This document shows, piece by piece, positions 44,006 through 52,351 of a stretch of 64,000 nucleotides of DNA. The notes beneath the pieces were generated by a model. That model was not told the DNA's origin. It saw nothing but the letters and a program-made list of their open reading frames with translations, and searched no databases. The position numbers were made by a program, and so were the translations under genes. Origin of the DNA: Prevotellaceae bacterium UBA6398 (GTDB lineage: Bacteria > Bacteroidota > Bacteroidia > Bacteroidales > Bacteroidaceae); contig DJQA01000003.1 in NCBI GenBank assembly GCA_002437495.1, positions 104,161 to 168,160 on the forward strand. The letters are read 5' to 3'. Position 1 is the stretch's first letter. The number at the start of each line of letters is the position of its first letter.

Positions 44006-45463
44006 ATGGAAGATATCAGAAATCTGCAACCCAAAGACCTGTGGGGACACTTCTATTCCCTCACTCAGGTTCCGCGCCCTTCAGGGCATCTTGAGAAAAT
44101 ACAGCAGTTCCTGCTCGACTTTTCCAAAGAAAACGGCATTGAGGCTTTCAAAGACCCTGCCGGAAACATCGTGATGCGCGTGCCCGCGACACCGGGCATG
44201 GAAAACCGCAAAGGCATTATACTCCAGGGACACATGGATATGGTTCCGCAAAAATCGCCCGACAGCAAGCACAATTTCGAAACCGACCCCATAGAGACAT
44301 ACATTGAAGACAACTGGGTAAAAGCCAAAGGCACAACCCTTGGAAGCGACGACGGAATAGGCGTTGCCACAGTAATGGCCGTGATGACAAACAAAAACCT
44401 TAAGCACGGCCCCATAGAAGGACTGATAACGCGCGACGAGGAAACCGGCATGTTTGGCGCAAACGAGCTGCCCGAAGGCGAACTTAACGGCGACATCTTG
44501 CTGAACCTCGACTCTGAAACATGGGGCAAATTCGTTGTTGGCAGCGCAGGCGGAATTGATGTTACCGCCGAAATGGAGTACAAGGAAGAACCCGTTGGAA
44601 AGGGTGTGAAAACCGTTAAGGTTACGCTCAAAGGTCTGCGCGGAGGACACAGCGGACTCGAAATCAACGAAGGGCGCGGAAACGCCAACAAACTTATGGT
44701 GCGCTTTGTGCGCGAGGCCATAACGGAATGTGGCGCGCGCCTTGCCACATGGGACGGCGGCAACATGAGAAACGCCATACCGTTCAAGGCAACCGTGAGC
44801 CTGGTAATACCACAAAGCGAGGACGAAAAACTCAAAGCCCTCGTTGAAAAATGGAAAAAAGAGTTCACAGAAGAGTATGCCGGCATAGAAAGCGGCATAG
44901 AAATGACGGTAGAAGATGCGGAAACGCCTGCCACAATCACCCCCCACGAAATACAAGACAACCTCGTTGACGCGATATACGCATGCCACGATGGGGTTGT
45001 GAGAATGATACCCCACTTCCCCGAAGTGGTGGAGACATCCTCAAACCTGGCCATAATAAAAATCGGCAACGGCAAAGCGGAATTCAAAATACTGGCCCGC
45101 AGCAGCAAGGAAAGCATGAAAGAATACATTGCACGCAGTCTTGAAAGCTGCTTCAGCATGGCGGGCATGAAAGTTACGTTCAGCGGAAGCTACGGCGGTT
45201 GGGACCCCAATACCGACAGCGAAATCCTGGCCCTGCTTAAAAAGGAATACAAGAACATGTTTGGCAAGGAAGCCATTGTGCAGGTTGACCACGCAGGACT
45301 GGAATGCTCCGTGATATTAGGCAAATATCCCGGTCTCGACGTCGTTTCGCTCGGTCCCACGCTTCGTTCGCCCCACACCACAAGCGAGCGCTGCTACGCC
45401 CCATCGGTTGAAGAGTTTTACAATTTCATAAACAAGGTGATTGAAAACATTCCCGAAAAATAA
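44006..45463 (+). CDS. pepD: Aminoacyl-histidine dipeptidase (peptidase D)
   Basis: Zinc peptidase of family M20 that hydrolyses Xaa-His dipeptides such as carnosine. 485 residues, normal length. Metal-binding and catalytic motifs are GHMDMVPQ, LGSDDGIGVA and TRDEETGMFGA; the lid domain follows (LKGLRGGHSGLEINEGRGNANK), and the C-terminal VSLGPTLRSPHTTSERC carries the last His ligand. Its own transcript is likely, ended by the terminator at 45495. Confidence 0.96.
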   Translation: MEDIRNLQPKDLWGHFYSLTQVPRPSGHLEKIQQFLLDFSKENGIEAFKDPAGNIVMRVPATPGMENRKGIILQGHMDMVPQKSPDSKHNFETDPIETYIEDNWVKAKGTTLGSDDGIGVATVMAVMTNKNLKHGPIEGLITRDEETGMFGANELPEGELNGDILLNLDSETWGKFVVGSAGGIDVTAEMEYKEEPVGKGVKTVKVTLKGLRGGHSGLEINEGRGNANKLMVRFVREAITECGARLATWDGGNMRNAIPFKATVSLVIPQSEDEKLKALVEKWKKEFTEEYAGIESGIEMTVEDAETPATITPHEIQDNLVDAIYACHDGVVRMIPHFPEVVETSSNLAIIKIGNGKAEFKILARSSKESMKEYIARSLESCFSMAGMKVTFSGSYGGWDPNTDSEILALLKKEYKNMFGKEAIVQVDHAGLECSVILGKYPGLDVVSLGPTLRSPHTTSERCYAPSVEEFYNFINKVIENIPEK

Positions 45464-45494
45464 TAAAGCACAACAATTTACACAACCACAATTT

Positions 45495-45539
45495 CCCCCG
45501 GCACACAAAGCAAACATGCAGTGTGTCGGGGGATTTTTT
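45495..45539 (+). terminator. Terminator after pepD
   Basis: 12-bp arms (45495-45506 and 45521-45532, one G-T) followed by ATTTTTTA. Confidence 0.85.
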
Positions 45540-45669
45540 ACGCGCCACTTACGGGCGAAAAAACGTTTTTCCAAGAAAAAGCGGCAATACTCTGCAAGAC
45601 ATGCCATTACAAGCAAACCTACTGTTTTTGCAAGCGTTTGGAGCACAACATGTTACGAACGCCCCCAAA

Positions 45670-45753
45670 AAGGTCTGATGTAGTTTTTCCTACGTCTGAT
45701 GTAATTTTTCCTACATAGGACATGGTTTTTCCCATGTCGCATATTTTTCGCCA
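45670..45753 (+). repeat. Four-unit 21-bp intergenic array, copy A8
   Basis: Units start at 45670, 45691, 45712 and 45733, an exact 21-bp period. Words: AAGGTCTGATGTA, TACGTCTGATGTA, TACATAGGACATG and CATGTCGCATATT. All tails are T-runs (TTTTTCC form). The leader TTTTTGCAAGCGTTTGG precedes it. No B element is present. Confidence 0.88.
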
Positions 45754-45846
45754 CACCCCATTATCCTAAAACACGCCCGCATTCCCCCCTTCCCAAACAT
45801 CGCTTATTTAACTTCAGCATAAAAGACGTATTTCAAAATAAATTTT

Positions 45847-45854
45847 TAATTTTG
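45847..45854 (+). promoter_or_regulatory. -7 element for corA
   Basis: TAATTTTG, about 15 bp before the folded leader described at 45870. Confidence 0.5.
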
Positions 45855-45869
45855 CACGCAGAAATAATC

Positions 45870-46018
45870 AATTCCGGTTTTTCCGTGAGCCATCCGGCAC
45901 AACAATTATGCCTATGCGCCACGGGAGCCACAAAATCAAACATGGACGACTATCACGCGGAAAACGAACGTTAACCCGACGGGAGATATGCCGAAAGGTC
46001 TTTGCTCCTGCCGGAATT
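45870..46018 (+). promoter_or_regulatory. Structured-looking 5' leader of corA (riboswitch candidate)
   Basis: AATTCCGG (45870-45877) is exactly complementary to CCGGAATT (46011-46018), giving an 8-bp closing helix round ~133 nt. Inside are nested stems CCGTG/CACGG (45883-45887 with 45920-45924) enclosing GGCA/TGCC, and a 3' hairpin GGGAG...GCC-GAAA-GGT...CTCCT. The closing helix is followed by TTTTATTTGGAG, which holds the likely ribosome site. I could not match it to a known riboswitch class. Confidence 0.45.
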
Positions 46019-46037
46019 TTATTTGGAGTAAAAGCCT

Positions 46038-46964
46038 ATGCGAACCTACTGGAACATAAACGGTGGTCTACGCACCGTTGACAAATGGCAGCCAAACTGC
46101 TGGATGCAGGTTACCTGCCCGAGCGACGAGGACATCTCGTACATGATCGACAAACTACACATACCCGAATATTTCATAGAGGACATACGAGACAAGGACG
46201 AGCGCTCGCGCTATGAATACGAGGACGGTTGGGTGCTCATAATTCTTAGAATACCCTACGTTAGGGAGGTGCGCTCGCACACACCCCACACAACAATCCC
46301 TCTTGGCATAATAATAAAGAAAGACGTTTGCGTAACCATATGCAACTATGAAACCAACATGATGATAGACTTCATAGCCTACCAACAAAAACGCAACGTT
46401 GGTTTCACCGACAGCATAGACCTCGTATTCCGCCTGTTCCTCTCCTCCTCTGTGTGGTATCTTAAAAGACTTAAGCAGATAAACACCCTCATCGAGGAAT
46501 CAAAACTAAACCTCGACCGCAAGATAGACAACGAAGACCTTGTGGGACTTTCGCGCCTGCAGGATAGTCTGACATATTTCGCCACCTCGATAAGGGGAAA
46601 CGAAATGCTATTGTCGAAACTTAAATTCAAGCTGCCCATCGACGAGCTTGATGCCGACCTCATAGAAGACGTGAACATAGAAATGAGCCAGGCAAGGGAA
46701 ATGACCAACATATACACAAACATTCTCAACTCCACGATGGACACATACGCCAACATTATAAACAACAACATGAGCAGCGTGATGAAAAGCCTTACATCGG
46801 TGTCGATAATCCTGATGTTCCCCACCCTCATCGCAAGCCTGTTCGGCATGAACCTTATAAACGGCATGGAACACTTCAGCCTCGGCTTTCCGATAGTGTT
46901 CGGAATATCCATTGCCGTTACCATAGTATTCGTATGGTGGTTCAGAAAAAAAACGTGGATTTAA
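46038..46964 (+). CDS. corA: CorA-family magnesium/divalent cation transporter
   Basis: 308 residues. A large cytoplasmic N-terminal domain (1-245) ends in the long stalk helix, followed by two membrane helices. The selectivity motif GMN (LFGMNLINGM) lies just after the first helix and the short basic tail WFRKKTWI ends the protein. Works as a pentamer importing Mg2+ (or Co2+, Ni2+). It is preceded by a ~180-nt leader with strong base-pairing potential, so ion-dependent RNA control is possible. Confidence 0.93.
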   Translation: MRTYWNINGGLRTVDKWQPNCWMQVTCPSDEDISYMIDKLHIPEYFIEDIRDKDERSRYEYEDGWVLIILRIPYVREVRSHTPHTTIPLGIIIKKDVCVTICNYETNMMIDFIAYQQKRNVGFTDSIDLVFRLFLSSSVWYLKRLKQINTLIEESKLNLDRKIDNEDLVGLSRLQDSLTYFATSIRGNEMLLSKLKFKLPIDELDADLIEDVNIEMSQAREMTNIYTNILNSTMDTYANIINNNMSSVMKSLTSVSIILMFPTLIASLFGMNLINGMEHFSLGFPIVFGISIAVTIVFVWWFRKKTWI

Positions 46965-47065
46965 ACAAACCCGGCGGCTAAAGTGCAAAAAAGCGGAAAA
47001 ACATTAGGTGGTTAAAATAAAAATCACTTAATTTGTACGTTATAATCCATAACGTCAGAAACCAA

Positions 47066-48982
47066 ATGACACCGAACGAAATTACACCCTCTCAAGAAGA
47101 GCTCAACATAAACGAGCAAGCTAAGGAAGAAACCCAAAAAGAAACAGCAACGGAGCCACAGGCACCTCAATCCACCTGCGAGCCAGGAGAGCCCGAAACC
47201 GAAAAGGAAACAGAGAGCACATATGCCATGCCCGACACGAAAGAAGGCATTATAAGCAGAATGAGCGAACTTTCACACGCAAACGAGATTGCCGGCAAAG
47301 ACGAAATAGAGCTCCTTAAAAAAAGATACTACCGCCTGCGCTACGACGAAGTGGCAGCACAGCGCGAGGCATTCCTTAACGCAGGAGGAAACGAAGAAGA
47401 ATTCGTGCCAAAAGCCGATCCCGACGAGGAAAGATTCAAGGCAGAGCTTAAACTCATAAAAGAAAAACGAGCGCAGGAACACGAACGCCTTGACAAAATA
47501 AAACAGGACAACCTGAAACGCAAACTCGAGATACTCGAAAAAATAAAAGCACTATCTTCCTCGCTTGAAGACACGGGCAAAAACTACGAAGCCTTCCGTA
47601 AACTACAGGCCGAATGGAAAGAAGCAAACCCGGTGCCGCAGGAAAACGCCACAGAGCTGTGGAAAAACTACGAATACAGCGTTGAGAACTTCTACGACAT
47701 GCTGAAGCTCAACAACGAGTTTCGCGAATACGACTTCAAGAAGAACCTCGAAGCCAAAACACACCTTTGCGAAGCCGCCGAAAAGCTCGAAACATTCGAC
47801 GACCCTGTTTCCGCATTCCACCAGCTGCAAAAGCTACATCAAGAATTTCGCGAAATAGGCCCCGTGGCCAAAGACCTGCGCGAACAAGTTTGGGAGCGCT
47901 TCAAAGCAGCATCCACCATTGTAAACAAGCGACACCAGGAACATTTCGACAAGCTCAAAGAAACCGAGAAAGAAAATCTCGTTAAAAAAACCGCCCTTTG
48001 CGAAAAAGTCGAGGCAATAAGCACCGACAACCTAAAAACATATGCAGACTGGGACAAGACAACAAACGCCATAAAAGAAATACAAGCCGAATGGAAAACC
48101 ATAGGCTTTACCCCAAAAAGCGTTAACACAAAAATTTTCGAACGTTTCCGCAGCGCATGCGACAGCTTCTTCGTAAAGAAAAACGAATATTTCAAAAAGC
48201 TTAAAGCCACCCTCAACGAAAACTACGCAAAGAAAAAAGCACTTTGCGAAAAAGCCGAGACACTTAAAGACAGCACCGATTGGGGAACTACCGCCGCAGC
48301 TATAAGGGAGCTTAGAGCAAAATGGAAAGAAATAGGCCCCGTGCCCGGAAAATACTCGGAGCCACTATGGAAACGCTTTTGCGAAGCCTGCAACGCATTC
48401 TTCGATGCACGCAGCCAAGCATCGGCATCGCAACGCCAAAGCGAAAACGAAAACCTTGAGACAAAACGCGGCATAATCGAGCAGTTGAAAGCAATAACCG
48501 CCGAGTCAAGAGACGAAAGCATAAAGAAAGTGCAGGAACTAATGGCGCAGTGGCAGGCCACAGGGCACATACCATACAAACTCAAGGAGAAATTCTACAA
48601 AGAATACCGCGAACAGGTTGACAGAATATACAACGAGCTTAATCTGCGCCGCATGACCCGCCGCGCCGAAAACATAAAGGCACATGCAGACGCCGCCATA
48701 TCGCGCGGAGGCGATGCCATGATGCGGGAAAGGGAACGCCTGTTCCGCATGTACGAGGCAAAACGCAACGAAATACAAACATACGAAAACAACCTCGGTT
48801 TCCTTAATGTTTCATCGAAAAACGGCAGTGGCTTCGTGAACGAAATAAAGCGCAAGATTGAAAACCTCAAAAACGAAATGGCCAGTCTGCGCAAGTCGAT
48901 AGAAGATATTGACGAAAAGGCCAAAACCGGCGCGCAGGACGAAGGAGAAACTGCAAACAGTAACGCCGAAAACAAGGAATAA
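47066..48982 (+). CDS. DUF349 repeat protein
   Basis: 638 residues from ATG 47066. The upstream TTG at 47033 overlaps a -7-like box (TTAATTTG, 47028-47035), so it cannot be the start of a transcript made there. An acidic N-terminus (about 1-60) is followed by helical DUF349 repeats, each marked by a motif of the form L-x-x-x-W-K-x-I-G-P-V-P: AEWKEANPVP, QEFREIGPVA, AEWKTIGFTP, AKWKEIGPVP, AQWQATGHIP. The end is a Lys/Glu-rich coiled coil. Function unknown; cytoplasmic (no signal). Confidence 0.87.
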   Translation: MTPNEITPSQEELNINEQAKEETQKETATEPQAPQSTCEPGEPETEKETESTYAMPDTKEGIISRMSELSHANEIAGKDEIELLKKRYYRLRYDEVAAQREAFLNAGGNEEEFVPKADPDEERFKAELKLIKEKRAQEHERLDKIKQDNLKRKLEILEKIKALSSSLEDTGKNYEAFRKLQAEWKEANPVPQENATELWKNYEYSVENFYDMLKLNNEFREYDFKKNLEAKTHLCEAAEKLETFDDPVSAFHQLQKLHQEFREIGPVAKDLREQVWERFKAASTIVNKRHQEHFDKLKETEKENLVKKTALCEKVEAISTDNLKTYADWDKTTNAIKEIQAEWKTIGFTPKSVNTKIFERFRSACDSFFVKKNEYFKKLKATLNENYAKKKALCEKAETLKDSTDWGTTAAAIRELRAKWKEIGPVPGKYSEPLWKRFCEACNAFFDARSQASASQRQSENENLETKRGIIEQLKAITAESRDESIKKVQELMAQWQATGHIPYKLKEKFYKEYREQVDRIYNELNLRRMTRRAENIKAHADAAISRGGDAMMRERERLFRMYEAKRNEIQTYENNLGFLNVSSKNGSGFVNEIKRKIENLKNEMASLRKSIEDIDEKAKTGAQDEGETANSNAENKE

Positions 48983-48999
48983 GCCCCCATCATAATATT

Positions 49000-49046
49000 A
49001 AGAAGCTATCGGGGACGCACAACGTAACTCCGATAGCTTCTTTAAT
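49000..49046 (+). terminator. Terminator after the DUF349 gene
   Basis: 12-bp arms AGAAGCTATCGG (49001-49012) and CCGATAGCTTCT (49030-49041), then TTAATTTC. The same T-rich end gives a TAATTTCG box for the next gene. Confidence 0.8.
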
Positions 49047-49070
49047 TTCGCACAACCTAATTTTCAAACC

Positions 49071-49934
49071 ATGAAACACAACACCGGCTTTCTAAAAATA
49101 ATTTTGCCCGCAATGTGCGCGGCATTGCTCGCGGCATCACTCGCATCGTGTGATGAGCAAACGCTCAATGCACAGGCGGCGAAAAAAGCACTTGAAAAAG
49201 AAACCGTCTTCCGCGACAGCAGTCAGGTGGTGCAAATAGGCACGGGCTTTTACGAAGTTGACTCCGCCGCAAGGCAAAGGCTGGAAGCCCTCGCAAAAGA
49301 GGGAGTGATTTCATGCAAAATAAGCACGGCAGCCGAACACCACCGCTTTGAAAAATACACATGGTGGGAAGGCACCAAGATTTTCTACAAAGACATAACG
49401 CACTTTTTTGCAGAAGTTTCGCTTACCGAGAAAGGCAAAAAATTTATAGTACACAATCCTCCGTCAAAGCCGCTTGGCGAAGATGACATCCCCGAAGCCG
49501 ACACCCACAACATGAGCAAAACCGCCATGCACACCGAATTGTATGATGCCAACAACGCCACAGGCACGGCAGCGGTTGCGGCTTATCACGGCAAATCCGC
49601 GCCAAAAGGTTCGTACGGCAAGGTTATATCCTATTCCGAGGCACAGAAAAAAGTCAAGTCAGCCAAAGTGAATATGCTTGCCGGCTTCTACAAGGTAGAG
49701 AAAGTGCTCAACGTGTTCTGCCCCGAAAATTACAGCAAAAACGGTGTGGGCAAATGCAATTTTATATGCAAATTCACAGGCATCACACCTTTCGGCAAAA
49801 TACTAACAAGCCATAAAGACGGGGAACGCGCCTATGGCCACGCCGACTTTGCACGTTTCGAGGACAAAGGCTGGCGCGTGAACACATACGACATAAGCGG
49901 CGGAGAAACCCCAACCGGTCAACCCGAATTCTGA
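49071..49934 (+). CDS. Predicted lipoprotein of unknown function
   Basis: 287 residues. Lipoprotein signal with lipobox LASC, Cys27 lipidated. The mature protein has no family recognised here; it contains a region with WWEGTKIFYKDITHFFAEVS, a central Ala/Thr-rich linker and a C-terminal beta-rich part (FTGITPFGKILTSHKDGERA, WRVNTYDISGGE). Convergent with the nuclease gene, with only 10 bp between stops. Confidence 0.78.
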   Translation: MKHNTGFLKIILPAMCAALLAASLASCDEQTLNAQAAKKALEKETVFRDSSQVVQIGTGFYEVDSAARQRLEALAKEGVISCKISTAAEHHRFEKYTWWEGTKIFYKDITHFFAEVSLTEKGKKFIVHNPPSKPLGEDDIPEADTHNMSKTAMHTELYDANNATGTAAVAAYHGKSAPKGSYGKVISYSEAQKKVKSAKVNMLAGFYKVEKVLNVFCPENYSKNGVGKCNFICKFTGITPFGKILTSHKDGERAYGHADFARFEDKGWRVNTYDISGGETPTGQPEF

Positions 49935-49944
49935 AAAAATATCG

Positions 49945-50703
49945 CTAAGCCAAATCCAAATCCAGCTCCACCGGGCAATGGTCCGACCCCATAATGTCCC
50001 CATGGATTTTAGCACCACGCAGCTTGCCAAGCAGCGATGTGGAAACAAGAAAATAGTCTATGCGCCAACCCGCATTCTTCTCGCGTGCGTGGAAACGGTA
50101 GCTCCACCATGAATACACACCCGCAAGCCCCGGATTAAGATGGCGGAACGTGTCAACGAAACCGCTGCCCAACAACTTTGTGAACTTTTCCCTCTCCTCG
50201 TCCGTAAACCCGGCGTTACGGCGGTTGGTCTTGGGATTTTTTATATCAATCTCCTCGTGCGCCACGTTCATGTCGCCGCAAACCACAACCGGTTTCCTCT
50301 CAGTTAGTTTCAACAGATACTCCCTAAAAGCATCGTCCCACTCCATACGGTAAGCCAGGCGTCGCAGCCCTTCTTGCGAGTTTGGTGTGTACACGTCAAC
50401 GAGAAAAAAATCCCGGTCTTCGAAAGTTATCACCCTGCCCTCGTGGTCGAAAGCGTCTATACCCATGCCAAACGACACATCAACGGGTTCGCGACGCGCA
50501 TATACAGCCGTCCCGGAATATCCCTTCTTTTCAGCTGAATTCCAGTAAGACTTGTAACCGTCAAACTCCAAATCGAGCTGTCCGGGCTGCAACTTGGTTT
50601 CCTGAAGGCAGAAAAAATCGGCATCAAGACTTCTGAAAGCATCGGCGAAACCTTTTCCCGCACAGGCACGAAGCCCGTTAACATTCCATGAAACAAATTT
50701 CAT
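49945..50703 (-). CDS. xth: Exodeoxyribonuclease III
   Basis: AP endonuclease and 3'-exonuclease for base excision repair. 252 residues from 50703 (MKFVSWNVNGLRA), the family start; the frame stays open to 50829 but that extension resembles nothing in the family and covers the promoter. Active-site motifs are LQETK, GDMNVAHEEID, RIDYFLVS and GSDHCPVEL. A TAACTTCG box at 50740-50733 on this strand is the likely -7 element. Confidence 0.95.
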   Translation of the reverse strand: MKFVSWNVNGLRACAGKGFADAFRSLDADFFCLQETKLQPGQLDLEFDGYKSYWNSAEKKGYSGTAVYARREPVDVSFGMGIDAFDHEGRVITFEDRDFFLVDVYTPNSQEGLRRLAYRMEWDDAFREYLLKLTERKPVVVCGDMNVAHEEIDIKNPKTNRRNAGFTDEEREKFTKLLGSGFVDTFRHLNPGLAGVYSWWSYRFHAREKNAGWRIDYFLVSTSLLGKLRGAKIHGDIMGSDHCPVELDLDLA

Positions 50704-50961
50704 ATCTTCGTAAGTATAAACAATGGCATTTGCGAAGTTAGCAAAAATAAACAAGAGAAGCACTGCAAAAACCGCGCAGGTCTGCCATCGGCGGGTATAA
50801 AAGTACCAATGCCCCATATCAAGCCACATAGTTTACATATCTAACCGCAGCAAAACGGATATAGCCAAATACGCATAACACTGTGATTTACAAAGACATG
50901 AACATATCAAAGATGCAACTCGCAACGATTTGTTTTTCAACAGCTTTCGAATGCACTAAAA

Positions 50962-51045
50962 AAGTTCTGATGTAATTTTTTCAATGTCTGATATGTTTTT
51001 TTCTACATAGGACATGGTTTTTCCCGAGTCCCATGTAGTTTTCCC
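50962..51045 (+). repeat. Four-unit 21-bp intergenic array, copy A9
   Basis: Units at 50962, 50983, 51004 and 51025. Words: AAGTTCTGATGTA, AATGTCTGATATG, TACATAGGACATG and CGAGTCCCATGTA; all tails T-rich. It lies between divergent promoters (xth and the DUF1573 gene). No B element is present. Confidence 0.85.
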
Positions 51046-51209
51046 TGTGCTTTGAAAATAAAAACCTTTCGGCGTTGCGCCGCAAGTTCGAACATTACAT
51101 ATTCCCGCCGAAACAGCCTTGCGTTATAATGTTTCCCACAATGCGCGTTTTTGCACCGCCATGCCACTTCTTTTCATGCCGATTTATGCGCTAATAGCAC
51201 AGAAAAAAG

Positions 51210-51217
51210 TATCTTTG
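51210..51217 (+). promoter_or_regulatory. -7 element for the DUF1573 gene
   Basis: TATCTTTG fits TAnnTTTG, 23 bp before the ATG. Confidence 0.5.
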
Positions 51218-51239
51218 TGCAGATTTGCAGAAAACATTT

Positions 51240-52307
51240 ATGAAAAAGAATATAATACTGCTGTGCGCATGGCTTGCTCCGGCATTCTCACTCGCACAGC
51301 CGGTGGCTGTGTTTGATACGCAAAAGCACGACATGGGCTCCATATTGTGGAACGCCCCGCGCACCGCCCGCTTCGCCGTAAAGAACTCCGGCAACGAACC
51401 GCTGCTTATAAAAAACGTTGAAGCCGCGTGTGGATGCACCGTTGCGGAATGGGACAAAAAGCCCATGGAACCGGGCGATAGCACGGATATATCCGTTACT
51501 TACAACGCAGAAATGTTAGGGCACTTCACCAAGCAGGTTGCCATTTACACCAACGCCGCAAAACGCCCCACATACCTCACCATATATGGTAACGTAACCG
51601 CGCAAGCCCCCGAATACGTCGGAGAGTACACCCACAAAATAGGCGATGTAAAGCTCAATACCGAAGAAATAGAATTTGACGACGTAAACCTTGGCGACAC
51701 CCCGGTTAAAACGATAGAAATCTTCAACGAGGGCGCAAAACCATACAAGCCCGAACTAATGCACCTGCCCAAATACCTGTCGGCAAAAGTTATACCGGAA
51801 ACCCTGCTTCCAAACCACGGCGGAAAAATAGAGGTAACTCTCAACAGCGGCAAGCTACACAACATGGGGCTCACGCAAACTTCTGTATATCTTAGCCGAT
51901 ACCCCGGCGACAAGGTTGAAGCCGAGAACGAAATAAGCATTTCAACAGTGATAATTCCCAAAGCCGCAGCCATGAGTGAGGCGCAGCTTGCCTCCGCCCC
52001 CAAAATGTTGCTAAGCGCAGACACGCTTACGCTCGACAGCACCGGCGGCAAAACCCGGATGAGCGGAACACTGACAATAACCAACAATGGAAAAAGTCCG
52101 CTGCAAATACGCTCGCTGCAAGTGTTCAGCACGGCACTCAACGTGAGTGTAAACAGAAAAATATCCCCGGGCAAGCAGACAAAACTTAAAATAACCGTGT
52201 TGCGCAAGTTCCTAAAAAAGCCTTCGCGCAACCGCCTGAAAGTGCTAATGATTACCAACGACCCACTACAACCCAAAGTTACGGTTGCGGTGAAACTGAA
52301 GCCGTAA
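51240..52307 (+). CDS. DUF1573-domain exported protein
   Basis: 355 residues from ATG 51240 (KKNIILLCAWLAPAFSLAQ signal peptide). The DUF1573 region (residues ~22-120) shows VFDTQKHDMGSILWNAPRTA, VKNSGNEPLLIKNVEAACGC and the following T-V-x-E/D pattern; a second Ig-like region with similar wording follows (EIEFDDVNLGDTPVKTIEIFN), then a third near the C-terminus. These ASH/HYDIN-like folds are common in periplasmic Bacteroidetes proteins; role unknown. 44 bp before an alpha-galactosidase gene. Confidence 0.85.
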   Translation: MKKNIILLCAWLAPAFSLAQPVAVFDTQKHDMGSILWNAPRTARFAVKNSGNEPLLIKNVEAACGCTVAEWDKKPMEPGDSTDISVTYNAEMLGHFTKQVAIYTNAAKRPTYLTIYGNVTAQAPEYVGEYTHKIGDVKLNTEEIEFDDVNLGDTPVKTIEIFNEGAKPYKPELMHLPKYLSAKVIPETLLPNHGGKIEVTLNSGKLHNMGLTQTSVYLSRYPGDKVEAENEISISTVIIPKAAAMSEAQLASAPKMLLSADTLTLDSTGGKTRMSGTLTITNNGKSPLQIRSLQVFSTALNVSVNRKISPGKQTKLKITVLRKFLKKPSRNRLKVLMITNDPLQPKVTVAVKLKP

Positions 52308-52351
52308 ATACATAAACCAAAATATTTTCTAACTATAAAACTGTTATATTA

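Noticed and set aside
44065..45168. 367-codon open frame antisense to pepD, and similar long antisense frames in the transketolase, alpha-galactosidase and MacB permease genes
   Set aside because: They are shadows of GC-biased genes: the sense frames match known families end to end, and the antisense products show no family features.
45670..45753. 21-bp arrays considered as CRISPR
   Set aside because: Units are contiguous with no spacers, always four, and each 13-bp word differs in a fixed order; no cas gene is present.
45870..46018. Assignment of the corA leader to the M-box (ykoK) class
   Set aside because: The conserved core words of the M-box could not be located, so only an unclassified structured leader is claimed.
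50704..50829. Extension of xth to 50829
   Set aside because: The extra N-terminus has no family counterpart, and the likely promoter lies inside it.
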